This document shows, one piece after another, positions 33,884-46,761 of a stretch of DNA of 64,000 nt. Source of the DNA: Coprinopsis marcescibilis (lineage: Eukaryota; Basidiomycota; Agaricomycetes; Agaricales; Psathyrellaceae); the NCBI GenBank assembly GCA_004369085.1, contig ML210159.1, forward strand, positions 62,001 to 126,000, given 5' to 3'. The position numbers were made by a program, and so were the translations under genes. Position 1 is the first letter of the stretch. Every line of letters starts with the position of its first letter. Under the pieces are notes generated by a model. The model was not told where the DNA came from and ran no database searches. It was given only the letters and a program-made list of their open reading frames with translations.

Positions 33884-36800
33884 CTACCGCAACCTTTTGG
33901 CGGCTTGCATCCGAGTTGACACAGTTGATTTGGGCCCAATTCGGGCCTTCTTGGCAGGACGAGTAGATCCCACCTCGACTATGATGTCGTCTGAGTCAGA
34001 GACTACTTCCTCTTTAGTATTGGAGGGACTTGTCGGCCCCTTCGCTGGGCGTGTCTTCTTCCACTCCTGGGATAGCTGCTTAATATCGCTCAACAACTGT
34101 TCCCTCATCTTTGGCACCTTCTCGTCGTGCCAATCCTTCTGCCTTTCAGCGTTGGGTACCGATTTGGCAGACGACTACGGAACCGTACGTTAGCGAGAAA
34201 GACAGTCCAAAGGAAAATCCACGCACTGCGCTCCTCTCGAAGTAGAATTGTGGGTTCGACACAAATGTTTGAGCGAGATGTAGCAAATACAACCCACAGT
34301 CACAGTAATTTGGCTGCATTGGCACCTATAACCGTGTCAAATCAAAACACATAGACTTGGCTGGCGAGGCACATACAAGAACTTGCCTCCCCAGAACCTT
34401 GACATGGAATGCATTCGCGTTCTTCTTGTGCCTTGCTTCGTGCTGGAGATACTTCCCCAGCTGTGCGGTAGCATGTTTGTGAGCTGCTCCCAAGGAATCC
34501 AGGGTGAAAATATATGTCCTGCGTGGTACGCTTAGTAGTACAAGAGGTAGTTATCTCAACTCTCACTCACGTATTAGGCTGTGGTCCCCGGTCCTCCTCA
34601 ACTTTTCTTTGCGACGCCTTCTTCTGCTTTCCGTACTGTTTCTTTGACGACGCCGATGCCGACGGTGGATTTGCATAAAACGATTCGGTCGGTATTTCAC
34701 TTGACTTGCGTGCATTTTCATCTGAATCCGTAGCCCCATCCACAATGTTAAGAATGTCTGGCCCGCAACTTTCTGCATCGGAATGTGCTAATCTCGACGG
34801 GGGTGGAGATGCGACTTCTGATTCTTCGACTACCTCAATTTCAGGGTCCAGGTCCATGGGGGATGGCTCGCCACAAGGGGTAGTTCCGCCGTCGGTGTAG
34901 CTCAATGTGGGTGATGGAAGTGCATTTGAAGGCTCGACATCCATCTTCCCGGGCTCATTTAAACGAACTTCTACCTCGTCTCCGTCTATTGAGCACGCTT
35001 GAGTTAGGTTGGTCAGGTCTTGCTCAATATCTGCTTCGCTTTCGGAGATGGGAATCTGCTCCAAGACTTGAGGTGCATCCACTTCAACTTCGGGCAAAAT
35101 CGAGGTCGGCAATTCAGTCGCATCATTCACTGCGGCGGCAAGCAAATGCTCCGGTTCGTAAATTAAGGCGAAATACCAATGCAAGCTGAAATAATCTTGA
35201 CGTAAGCACGCGAGTGAGGCATCTAGAGTTCAGACTTACTTCTCGTGGATGGGTACGATAATATACTTCTTCTGAAAAATATCAAATTTCGAAGTCCACT
35301 TGCAAACACTGTTAAATCCGTCCACAATACTTTTGACTTGTCAGATTCATTGCGCTACAAAAGTAAATTTGAACCTACTTCTTCTTGTTTAGCTTCTTGT
35401 AGAAGAAGGAGCTAAATACATGGACTTGAGCCGCGAGACTCGGATTTGTTTCTTCTAACCGTTTTAACCAGAGCCTGTCATGTGTCGGAATCCAGTCAAG
35501 CAGAAATTTAAGAAAGGCTCACTTCAATCCGAACTCTATCAGCGTGTCGTTCAAATATTCACCAGGTTCCAGCCGAGCGACGTCTGCATTAGTGATATTG
35601 ACCGCGCCCGGGACACCTTGAGGATAAACCAAAATGCTGCCCCAAGATTAAGCACCTCTCACAAAACACCTGGTGCTGTTGGAAGAACTTACACTTCATC
35701 CGGGTCTGCCACAGGTTGTGTTGTTACCGATGATCTTGTTGACCGCCGTGGCGCTACGATCACTTGAGTTTCAGGCTTTCCTCGGGCCCCAGGACTTCGG
35801 GATTTTGAAGACGCGCCTTCCACGGTCCTGGGGTCCGAGCTAACAGAACGACGATGGTTCTGTAGAGGCGACTTGCTTCCGCCTGTTTGGTCGGAGGATT
35901 CCGATACAATATGCGTTTCTGAGGTACTCTCCTTCTTTGAAATGCGTTCAACCTGTTCTCTTGCTTCGGTGGCTGCGTTTCTGAGATGCTCCCAAACCTT
36001 TCGAGCGGCTACTGGGCTGAAGAAGATATATGTAGGTGCACCTCTGGATTGTTTACATAGTAACACACCTTATGTATGTTTTCTCTTGAAAGTTTTCGAT
36101 GAATGCCTCATACTTTTTCTCGCTCCACTCCTCATCTTGCGTGTCAAACACGATACAGACGTCTGTGTGGATGCAAAGTCAGAATATTGATATGCAAAGC
36201 AGAAAGCCAGGACCGGACCATCCAATCTCGCAAGCATAAAGTTGACACCTTTGTCGGGACTCACCAGCTTCAGGGCCAGTCAGCAAAATTCTACAGAGGG
36301 CGAGTGTGCTTACCTGAGGTGATATCCCATCGATGCGTACATTGACACGCATATGTGTATTGCATGCATATATAAAGAATCTTTGCCGTTCCCATCGGAG
36401 GTTCAATTGACCGCCTTCTTCAGATTGGTCGGCAGAAACAAACGCTTTAACAGGCAAAGAGTTCTGTGTCATGACTTTCGGTTTTGCGGTTGGCTGGTAG
36501 GAAGTAAACTGATTCGTCGTTGGCATGGAAGGCTTGTTGCGTAAAAACTTTCCGTGAGTACTGCTGGTATCCTTCAATTTTCATAAGGAAACTCACTACC
36601 GGTCGCCCTGGGCCTGTGATGTCTTGCTTTCTCTTCCTTTCCCGGGCCTTCGCCGCAAGATCCACCAATGGAAGTTTGCTCTTGGTTTCAACCTTAGACA
36701 ACAGGGTAATGTTCTGGGACTTGCCCTTTGCTTCGCCTTTGGTTGAAGAAGAGTTGGACCTATTATCCTTGGATAACGCTTCGAAACCTTTGACAATAGC

Positions 36801-37416
36801 CTTAACATTTCTCCTCGGTGGGGTCGACGAGTTCTCAATCTCGTCTTCATCGTCGGAGATCACAATGGTATGTAAGACCTCTCGAGCAGTGTCGCCATCA
36901 GGTGCGATCTGCAAAGAGGTTGACGGTCGAGGCCCAGTCAGTTCGGGCGGTTTGTCGGAGTCGAGCAAAATCTCGTAGGATTCCGACCGTTCCCAGTGTA
37001 AGTTGAGATCGTCCGTTGAAGAGCTACCATTTGAGATTATGGTTGCTGTTGCTGATCGTTTCAAAACCATTGTCAGATATGCAATACATGGAATGTTACT
37101 GTTGTTAACGGACCTTGTGTAGTGGAGTGGTTTGTCTTGAGCCTTTTGGGAGGTCTTCCCTCGCTGGTAGGTTGAGCTTTACGTTGATGCTGAAGCTGAA
37201 ATTGAGATTTCTTCTGTTTAGGGTTCATGCCTTTTCGTATATTCCTCCCAGTGGAACCTCGTGACAGATTGAGTATTCCTCCAGCACCCAAAGCACCCAT
37301 TGGATTCTTGACTGCAAGATTAGAAATTGAATGAAGCAGGTTGATGTTTGACTAACCTGGTGGGGAATATTGCCTGAAAGCACGCCTGGTGTACCTATAG
37401 TAGTAGGTTGCTTCAT
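33884..37416 (-). CDS. Ulp2/SENP6-7-like SUMO protease
   Basis: Cysteine protease (C48 family) that trims SUMO from nuclear proteins. A long disordered N-terminal part starts MKQPTTIGTPGVLSGN and carries basic patches and SUMO-interaction-like VISDDEDEIE. A possible PH-like segment follows (RRISLL-region, then DVCIVFDTQDEEWSEKKYEA). The protease domain begins LVYPQGVPGAVNITNADVAR and continues EYLNDTLIEFGLK, LWLKRLEETN and HVFSSFFYKKLNKK. KKYIIVPIHE leads to the catalytic His in LHWYFALIYEP. After an acidic insert of about 190 residues comes YIFTLDSLGAAHKHAT with the catalytic Asp, then PNYCDCGLYLLHLAQTF with the catalytic Cys. All three triad residues are present. The insert between His and Asp is a hallmark of the Ulp2/SENP6-7 branch. 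The C terminus is basic (RMQAAKRLR). Ten or so short introns. The start at 37416 is the best ATG but an upstream exon is not excluded. Confidence 0.88.
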
Positions 37417-37840
37417 CCACCCCCCACTATAAACATGTCGGAACTTTTGTTTCAGACGCAGGAGATGAACACGAACCGGGGGGCATTAAGGTCTCCAATG
37501 GCGTTTCTGTCTCTCTGGGACGCTGCCATTATCGCTGGCACGCCTTCGCGAGTCGTCCACCAGGGAAGCTGTAAATGACCGTCACGGTTAAGGCCAGGCA
37601 GTGGCGAACACCGCGTGAAGGATATTTGCGACAATTATTGCCGCCATCATAATCGCCCGCCACGGTTCTTGCATCAAACCAGTCACATCGTTTGGTAAAT
37701 AATCTAGCTGGGGATGCTCTATCGTTGGAGTACTGGTGAAACATACACTAACAGAAGGATGCAACAATCTTAGACAGCATGCTCCACGGTCAATTAACTA
37801 CTTGTATTCAGGTACCCATGTTTCAAAGCATCATTGTCCA
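37417..37840. promoter_or_regulatory. divergent promoter region between the SUMO protease and sterol glucosyltransferase genes
   Basis: 424 nt between two outward-facing start codons. The reading frame of the plus-strand gene is open for some 35 codons before the chosen ATG, from 37736. No CACGTG motif or TATA box was noticed. Confidence 0.45.
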
Positions 37841-40800
37841 ATGACTTCTATCATCTCAAAACTTGCGCATTTACATCTTCACCGCAATGGTAGTGCTGGC
37901 CCGGGGTCTCCAGGCAACTCGAAGCCCGACATGGCTGAAGATTCCGACGATTCAGACTCCACAGCTACCACATCCACATCAGGTTCCACCAGTTCTACCG
38001 TACCAAGAGCGTCCAATTTATACCATGAAGCTGCTGGCTACGAAAAGGCCTTGAATCATGCAGGATGTTTTGACTCGGACGCCAATACCCTCTTAAGCTC
38101 CAGGAATTCTGAAGCAGCATTCAATCATCTCGTTCGCAAGGACCTATCAGACGAAGAACAGGCTGCAACCTCGCACGATGATATGGAAGGCGGCGTATCC
38201 GAGCAGCCAACCCCGCAACTCAAGCACAGACAATCGTGTGCTGAAAGGGCATCCGAAACCCCCATTATCAACCGCCCGACTCAAGTTGAAGACTTGTTTA
38301 CCGACTTAGGTCCTACAGAAGTTGTTAAAATCTTGACCGAAGAATTCGGTCCCTTGGGCATACCTGAAGAGGAGAAGCTGTTACTGGAAGTCGACGGGGT
38401 GATTTTGAGAGATGTGTTGATCATTGTGAGTCCCAGACGTTTGCCTGGAGCATCCAGCTTAACCTGCTTTACTAGGGAGTGATTCATCTCACCACACATC
38501 GTCTCGCATTCCATGCTTCACTGCCAAGCGAGTTGGATACGGAGCATCCACTTCGGATACTTGCAGAAGGGGCTGCCACATACCACCGGCCTGGGTGGTA
38601 TGCAAAACGTCGTATTTGGCTGGAGCTTACTTCCGACACACTGTGTGCGTACCCTTCGGGTAAAGAAGTGGACAGGATGCGGCCGCTGTGCACATTGCTA
38701 CGTATGTGCATCATGCTTTTCTACTCCCCGGTTGCGCTAAAAATGTCCTACAGTGAGCTCTATATCCGAAGCAAGCCTCGACGAAGACGACCCTCGCATA
38801 CTTCGATTATTCCGACACGTTGTCCCTTCTAACCGTCACCATTACCTGGAATTTGACACTGTGGAATCAGCCAACCACTGGAAACAAGAGCTGCAAGGTG
38901 CGCAATTGTATTGCATCGCTCGCATTGCCCTATGAACTGACGCGCCGCTTCCAGGGGCGATGTTCCTTTACTGTCATCGGAAGCAGCAAGTGTTTTCGAA
39001 TGACACATCGACCTTGCAGGGAATCAGAATATGCGTCCCTCTGCATCGTATAGAGGAGATCCGCAGGGATGTGAATCCGGACTTTCAAAGGCTGGTGGCT
39101 ATCGTCATCAACGATGTCGACGACAACTTGCCATCCAACTTCCCCTTCTCAGAGTTACAGAAATTTCATATAGGTCCGGTGATGGATGTTTGTATGTGGA
39201 ACATACTGGAAGGCGTTGTCCTAGATGCCAAAATCCGCGCTCAGAAATCGCATTTCCACATGGAAAGTCCTGTCTATGTGGATTTTGGTCTGTTCGGCCA
39301 TCATGAAGGCCTTTCGACCAATGGACCGGCAAGGCAAAATCAAGAAAATGCGGCTAGGAACGCTCTGGGGTTCAAGCTAGACGAAAAAATATGGAGTGTG
39401 TGCTTTTTAATTCCATAATCAGTTAGCCCGCTCAACATTTTTAGTTGTGAATGCGCGGGTTTATAACTCTTTGGCGGCCAACGGATACTTTGTTACATCA
39501 GAGACGCAAGTCGGCTTCTGGAGTAAAAATCTCACGAAGAAAGACACCAAATATCGTCTCTCCGGCTCTCACATTGTAGGCGTGAAGCCATTCACTCTCA
39601 GTTGGCTATCGGTGGACGGACTTGAAATTCTTATGCGCGATAACCAACGGCTTCGACTCGCCTTCAAAACATCCGCCGTCAGAGATGAAGCGCTCCAGCG
39701 AGTGCAATCCGTCGTCACCGCGTTTCGTAACCATCGCTCATCCAAGTCAAGCATATCCAGCGGAACATCAATCGATGTCGCATCTGTTCCAGGACTTGGC
39801 AGTAGTTCTTCCGTCATAACGAGATCTCCGCCTTTCTCGAACGGGTTCAACGAATCTGCTGTGAATGCTGCCAACATATTGGCACCTCTATCTCGCACTC
39901 TTCGTGCAGCAGCGGTCGCCGAGGGGAAAATGCCACAGGAGCTGCGAAACAAGTTGCCCAAAGCGATCAACTTACCACGCATGGCTCTACTATCTGATCA
40001 GCGTTTGCATTTTGTTTGCTTAACCATTGGCTCTAGGGGAGATGTCCAGCCATACATTGCATTGGGCGTCCGCTTGCTCAAGGAAGGTCACCGAGTCACG
40101 ATTGTTACCCATCAAGAATACCGCGACTGGATCTTGAATTATGGGATCGAGCACCGTCAAGCCGGAGGAGATCCTGGGCTGTTGATGCAACTCAGCGTCA
40201 ATAACAAAGTGACGTGGTGTTCAGTTCCTTCCAGCCACAGTTTTATTCATTCTTCATTGCACACAGATAATGTCACCGGAGTTCTTCAGGGAGAGCCTGA
40301 CGAAGGTCTGTCGAACTCCCCTGCATGCGAATTTTAGGAGTTCTATCTTAACGCACACATTCACAGTTTCGGCCTTGGTTCGACGAACGTTTGTACATAT
40401 TACCGGGGACTGTTATGGTATAACTGACCAGCCTTCTTGGGTGCAGTCCTATTAGAGGCTTGGGAAGGTTGCAAAGAGGCGGACGTACTAGTCGAAAGCC
40501 CTTCTGCGATGGCCGGCATCCACATTGCAGAAACTCTGAGTAAGCCATCGGTTTATACTTGAGGAAAGAGAGTTAACTGGTTTTATCCATCCCAGAGATC
40601 CCGTACTTCAGGGCCTTCTCAATGCCTTGGACAAAAACCACTGCTTTCCCGCACCCATTCGTTAGTCCTCCAGTCGACTCACCCGCTTTCAACAGGGCAT
40701 CGTTGGTGTTCATTTCTCATATCATCTTCGGTATCACTACTGACTCTTTCCTTTTCCAAGTTATGTACTCTTTGGGTGATTACGATGTGTAGTTTTCAGT

Positions 40801-41945
40801 TGTCTGCTTTGCTGACCCATCGACAGCAATGTGATGTGGGCGGCGACGTCGAAGCAGATTAACCGTTGGAGGCAGAATGTGCTCAATCTATGCGCCACGG
40901 ATATGGGACACCTGTCTCAGGAGAATATTGTCTTTATCTATTTCTTTTCTCAGGGAAGCGATGCTCTTATTCAGACTCTAGCATGTAGTCCTGATCACCC
41001 CACAGACTGTCGTCCCCAAACCACTTGATTGGCCTGACACTGTTAGCCTATCTGGATAGTACGGACTGTATCCCCCCTTGAAAGGCAACATATTGATCTA
41101 ATGTTCTAGCTGGTTGCTTAACGATTCCGACCCTGAATGGTCCCCGACCCAGGAGCTCATTGATTGGATGGCAGATGCTCGCGCCGAAGGAAAGCCCATT
41201 GTTTATATCGGATTTGGAAGTGTTACTGTCCCGAACCCGCAAAGAATGTTCGACCGCATCGCCAGAGCTGTTCGAAAAAGTGGGTTAAAATTGCTCGTCT
41301 ATCCAAATAGGAGTAACCCACTCCAACAGGCGGTGCTCGAGCGATACTTTCCAAAGGCTGGGCAATGCGAATGGAAAATGAAACACAAGATAGGCCCAGT
41401 CAGCGTTTCTCGGAAGGATGTTATGTCGTCGACAAGGTGCCCCACGAGTGGTTATTTGCGTCGATTGATGCTGCCTTGCATCACGGGGGCGCGGGTACCA
41501 CAGCCGCCAGCCTGCGGGCGGGCATACCAACTCTTATCAAACCTTGGTTCGGAGATCAGTTCTTTTGGGCTTCGCGTGTTGAACAACTTGGGGTATGCGC
41601 GTCCATACCCTGTGCACTTGACCTCACTAATAAACTCCCCAGGTCGGCTTGAAGATTCCAAACACGAAGTCCAGTTCGTTTGCCAAGGCATTGACTCGCG
41701 CAACTACAGACATGTGAGCTACGACTAACCTCCCAAACTTTTGAAGCTGACTGTCCCTGAAGCGATATGAAGGAAAAAGCCATGGAAATCGGGGAAAGAC
41801 TTAGAGCTGTATGTTTTTCACTGTTCCGGACCGCTGTTGGGTAATGCTAAGAGAGATAAAACAGGAGGATGGAACCCATAACGCCATCTACACTATATAC
41901 ACCTACCTTCACCGCGCGTCTCAAAATAGGAAAACTCTGGCGTAA
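37841..41945 (+). CDS. ATG26: sterol 3-beta-glucosyltransferase, Atg26/UGT51 type
   Basis: Transfers glucose from UDP-glucose to ergosterol at membranes; in some fungi it is needed for pexophagy. The start is [14 protein letters not shown]. An N-terminal disordered tail leads to a GRAM domain (LDTEHPLRI region), then a PH domain with [18 protein letters not shown], then a second GRAM-like block. The GT-B fold follows: [36 protein letters not shown] and [20 protein letters not shown]. Then come [29 protein letters not shown]-type [26 protein letters not shown] and the donor-site motif [20 protein letters not shown]. It ends [13 protein letters not shown]. Some fifteen exons join with GT..AG introns. 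One exception: the intron at 40954-41005, after FIYFFSQ, needs a GG donor (CAG|GGAAGC). Without it the frame shifts and stops. Confidence 0.9.
40954..41005 (+). other. non-GT (GG..AG) intron or splice-donor mutation in ATG26
   Basis: The exon before ends in the conserved FIYFFSQ and the exon after begins [18 protein letters not shown], adjacent residues in this family. The 52-nt gap ends CACAG but begins GGAAGC where GTAAGC is expected. A single T-to-G change in the donor would explain it. It could be a real mutation or a base-calling error. Confidence 0.6.
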
Positions 41946-42159
41946 ATCAGACACTTCTAATTGTACAGTATGCTTTCAAGAATGTTTCCCTCATCTCGCG
42001 GCAGATCATGGTCGAACGGGTTGTAGATGTCGTCACCAAGAACTGATGATCGCCCCGGACCGCCAGCCGAGCCCCTAAATACATTGATCTCCTGTCTGTC
42101 AAGGTTCTGCGAGAATACAGTGATAACCGCAAGTACTTCCTAACACAACCCGCACAATC

Positions 42160-44477
42160 ATGGTCTCCCTCGAGCAAACGGCTCAACCATATTTTGAAGT
42201 GAGCAAAGCGCATGCATAACCGGGCCTGAGCACTGACGAAGAACCTAGGGCTTCATTGTCGTTGAGCGAACAATGAGGGTGCCTCCGACTTTCACCTACC
42301 ACGCCCTTGCCATACGAGGTCGCTTGAAGGATAGACTGGTCTTCATCGAACAAGTGCTTGCTTATCCTGTCTCCTGGTATATGGTTGGCTACAGAACTCA
42401 TTCCGTTAGTTGGCAGACACTGGGGATCGTTGGAACCTTGTGAAATCTCTGCATCATCCCAATGTCGTTTCAATTCTGTCCTCCTTCTCCTACGAAGGAG
42501 AAATTTATCAGGTGTTTGAGTCATGCTCGAATGGAAGCTTGCATGACTACATGGCCTCCGACGATTGTGAACTACATCTGCATATTTGGGCCTTGGTGCA
42601 AGGCCTCGCTAGCGCGTTAGCATACCTACAGAAGCGAGGTATTCTGCATAGAAACATCAGCACGCGCACCGTTTATGTCACAGAAGATTACAGATTTGTG
42701 AGTATATGCGTGCGCATACGTTTATCTTTCTAACAACCTTACAGAAACTGGGCGATTTTTGTTCTGCTGTATCGTCCAAGGACGAAGATTCGCATCCGAT
42801 TATGTGCGACCAGTACACTGCACCGTGCGTTACATTATCTATTATCTAAACGAATATGACCGTTAAATAGCGAGGTAATTGGCGGTAAATGCTATACGTA
42901 TGCCTCGGAGATCTGGTCCTTTGGTTGTGTCCTCATGGCAGCCCTGTCCACGTACACTCCGCAACCTTCGGTGGGTTAGCTCTCAGCCATTCTGATACGC
43001 ACAATATGACGTAGGGCTAGGGCTCTGCGAGTGAGCTTGAACGCGACCTGAGCTACATCGGCGACGGACTCCAACAATTATTATTGGGCATCCTCAAACC
43101 AGTATGTCTGATTATGACCTGATCCCAACCATTTAGGGCTGAAGAGATTGAGGTCGCGTCCGAGAGGCCAAGTGCCTGCGAAGTGCTATCGCGTTGGCAC
43201 TTCAAGTCGAAACCCAAGGTTGTAACATCCCCGCCGCTGCTCGAGAGTACTGAAAAGGAGTTGAAGGAGTTGAAGAAGACACCCAGTATTCAATCCCGTG
43301 GCCTGTCTCGACGACTTCCCCGGGAAATTCTCAAATCCAGGACATTCTGTGACGTATTCCATGGAAAGCGTTCCGCATCCAATCCTTTGCCTATTACCGA
43401 TCAAACACCCTTTACGCCGCTCCCTCGCGGGAGAGTGGTTTCTTATCCATTGGACTCAACCTCCGTCCGCGTCGACCGAGGTTTCTTTTATGATCCAAGC
43501 AGGCACACTATACCTTCCCCGGTTGCTGAAGCTGTCTTAGCGGCGGAAGAGAACATGTCTAACACAACGTCCAGTGGTTCCGTCCGTTGCGTCGCGAACA
43601 CGCAGCCTCTGGAATGGCTGTCCGCCGAGGTAGGCTTACTTCTTTCCTATGTATCCATAACTCTAGGTTACTATCACTTTACTAGGATACCTCAGTTGAA
43701 TCGTCAATCTTGATGCAGGATTTATCCCGAAAGCTTGTCCCCTCCATCCTCAACCCTAGGGTGTACGAGTTCGCGGAAGGAACTCTGAGGATAATACAAA
43801 CAGGACATCTGCTTGTTTATTTTCCCACAAGCCCTTCTCTTCTTGCTATAAACACCTTTGGTACTAAAGTAAGCTATCTTCGAACTTGAAATTTCTAAGC
43901 TTACGAACAACGCAAAGATATGGATATTGAACCCATCATCTATAGACATCCATCAAGTGGACTCTCCTTCAGTAGACCTTAGGCAAGAGATTGCATACAA
44001 CTTAGAAGACCTTCCACCCGAGCCAAAGTCACAGTTCGCTACTGCTATGCGGTTGTTGGAACAAGTCAAGTCCAGGACACCTATGGTACGTATCCTCACA
44101 AGTATATCCGAGCTCCCGAGCTAAACTACGAATCGCAGCTAATCCTACACATTGTAGAGGGCAAGTGCATGTTGATGTGCAACTCGCCTTCGCCAGATGT
44201 GGAGATCTTGCTGCGTCCTTGTTCCAATTTGCCAAACATCAAGATGATGCACCGAGTGCGCTTCACACGGAGGACCCAGGCTATCGAGTTTGCCCAAAGG
44301 ACGACAAGCGGCTCACATTCCGAATGGCAAAAGAGAGTTTACTCATGCCAGATTCACCCCCCGTTCATGGCTCCTGAGGATCAGAAGCACTTGAATTATA
44401 CAGAACGACGCTCTCTAAAACTCCTCCAGAAATTCTTGCGGATATGCGCAGTGGTCGAGAACAAGCATTCACAATAG
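42160..44477 (+). CDS. PLK4-like pseudokinase with cryptic polo-box C terminus
   Basis: The protein starts MVSLEQTAQPYFE and has a kinase-like fold over the first 260 residues or so. Conserved fold motifs are HHPNVVSIL, VFESCSNGSLHDYM, the APE motif (APEVIGGKC) and SEIWSFGCVLMAAL. The catalytic residues are altered. There is no glycine loop, beta-3 reads LVFIEQ without the lysine, HRD-x-K-xx-N reads HRNISTRT, and DFG reads DFC. It should therefore not be an active kinase. After a linker comes a polo-box-like region: RVYEFAEGTLRIIQTGHLLV, YNLEDLPPE, VKSRTPLILHIVEGKCMLM, DVEILLRP and SLKLLQKFLRICAVVE. This matches the cryptic polo boxes and C-terminal block of PLK4. Eight or more GT..AG introns. 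It is 215 nt downstream of ATG26 on the same strand. The family call is from motif memory. Confidence 0.7.
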
Positions 44478-44541
44478 TAACAGTAGCAAAAATAGCAATT
44501 CAAGTACACGTACAAACAATTGATTAATGGATAGGTGTGGT

Positions 44542-46761
44542 TTAGCAGAGACGGATCCTTCCAACAGACGGGTCGTGGTCACTAATTCGTTCAGCGAGGG
44601 TTGGTGCCCAGGTGTTGAGATGAACATGTTCAAACTCGACTCTTCGTCGCCTGATCGCGGAGGAAATCATGGCATGGTCGAGTTGTTGAGAGTTCTGGTC
44701 AAAGATGTAGCTGTACCTCTCCTCTTGAGGGATATTAGCTGCCTCGTCGATGTCGGTTAGGTAGCGAGTGATAGGCTTGTACGCGGATCGAGCCTGGATG
44801 AATTCATTGAAATCTCCGGCAACGATGATGTTTGCGCTGCTATCCCTCTGTATCACGTCACCGACAAAGCCCTAAAAACAAAATCGGATTCGCGACTTGG
44901 GCTCACATGCACAGAAAGTATTTCGTTACTCACTGCAATGCTGTTGATCTGCCCAGTACGGTTCTCGATTGGGCTGTTCACTGGCGGGCGTGCATCTCCC
45001 TGTGTAGAACTGCTTCCTCCCTTGGAGCTGAGGTGGATATTGACGGCAAAGAGAGCTTGCCCATGTCGAGTTTCGAAGTGGGCAACTAGCGGCTTGCGAG
45101 TGGCATTCCAGATTTCATGGGTAGGGTCAATCCTTCCTGGGTTGAAGCTGGCGAGACGCAATATTAGCAAGGACATTGGAAAAACATGGCATGTACTAAC
45201 TTCAGGGATGGGCGTCCGCGAGATCCTCCAACTTCAACCTTGTCCAGAGGACCACCAACAGCAGGGCTTCTGGCCAACGTCAAAACTTCTGGTCGGAACC
45301 TATTCATGCCCAAATTAGTTCTGCACCGCTATGCGGAAAGAGAATGGGGCACACATATATGCAGTCCTGATGTTTCCACCGGGCTGGCCACCATCCTGGC
45401 CGTCAACTGGGTTTACCAGGGTAAAAGAGTATTTGACTCCACTGAAACTTTGGATTGCGTTCGCCAAGGTTGACAAGGTGAGATTGGCGGAAACTGTGCC
45501 GTCGTCGGTGGGTCCACTGTCGTCTTGGATCTCTTGCAAGAACAACAGGTCGGGAGTGCGCAGGTAGTCGACGATGTGCCTCGCAATTGTCGGTAAGTGG
45601 GCAGATCCAGGCGAAAGGTTCTCTACCTGTTGTTTCTGTGAGTTCTCGCAAGTTGCTAGCGTCACAGGGAGTACTTACGTTGTAATCTCCGAATGTAATA
45701 GTGCACGCGTCTGCAGGACTTCGGTTTGAAACCAAACGAGTGGGATTTACTGCTGAAGAAGGGCGGGAGATGACAGTTGGGGCCGTCAATGGAAGAACAT
45801 AGTAAAAGCCGAATCTAATCAAATATTCAGTTATGTAGCAGTGTTGGAAACGCGGTGAACTCACTGATATGTTACAACTCCGGTTATGTCGGACAGTTGA
45901 ACTCCAATCGCGACCTGGGGGTTTTTGGTTCCATCTAACGGGCTTCCGATGTCAATGACCTCTGGGTTTCCGTCAGGTATCCCATCTGGGCCTGAATGAG
46001 AGCGGGGTCAACTATGGTTGTGTCAGAGATCGTATAACGCACCAAACGTCAGGGATAACCCTCCACGAGAATTCCTGCCAGTGACTGGCCAGGAACCATA
46101 TGTCCAAAAGTCACCGAAGTTGTTCTGGAAGCCTGTGGCTGTAGGTCGAGGTATGGTCACAAGCTGTCCTTCCAAGCTCTCCCAGAAGTCAAGACCGAAT
46201 CTGTCTGGACGAAGAGTTGCATTGGTCGCTTCTATCAAGCTGCTGTTGTTCGGTACACTAAGGAAACCATCTGGGCCAACATCCAGGGCGGAAAAGTGTC
46301 GAGTAGGGGGGCTTCTGTCCCGTCCCAAAATGACTGGGGTGATAGTGTTGTTACTGGACAAAGTCACGATGTTGGAGGGCGACGTTAACTCCGTCAGGAA
46401 GAGGTAGTTGGGGTTGGCGGCCTGGCGGAATTCGGTGACTCGGCCGCTGAGAGAGACTGCATCACCAACGGTGACTCTCGGAGCTGAGGAAGTGAAGATG
46501 AACAAGCCATTGGACGCCCGTACGTCGTCAGATTTGGGTCCGACAAGGTAGAAGCCATTGGATGCCTTTTTGCGTCAGTTGACGTGCATATATGCAACGA
46601 AAATGAGCATATACCTTGGCTACGACGGTACCCGTTACATTATGGACAAGCTCCCCTGCCAACGGACTCTTGAATGCAGTGCCTTGTATTTCTGTGATGG
46701 ATACAGACGACACAGATGCCAACGCGTGTCCCAACACGAACAGGGCCAGGAGCTTCGCCAT
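44542..46761 (-). CDS. secreted endonuclease/exonuclease/phosphatase-family nuclease
   Basis: Extracellular EEP-fold hydrolase, probably a nuclease of the ExeM/NucH type. The signal peptide is MAKLLALFVLGHALASVSSV. The N-terminal part (about 180 residues) has an OB/LTD-like beta domain: ITEIQGTAFKSPLAGELV, then GFYLVGPKSDDVRASNGLF and VTVGDAVSLSGRVTEFR, usual before the catalytic domain in this type. The EEP domain follows with FGDYNVENLSPG, DLLFLQEIQDDSGPTDDG (acidic metal ligand), FAVNIHLSSKGGSS, ANIIVAGDFNEF and the closing SDHDPSVGRI. Those carry the expected Asn, Glu, His, Asp-Asn and Asp-His catalytic set. It ends in a short tail after IRLC. About nine short GT..AG introns. The gene converges on the pseudokinase gene with 64 nt between stop codons. 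Confidence 0.86.
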
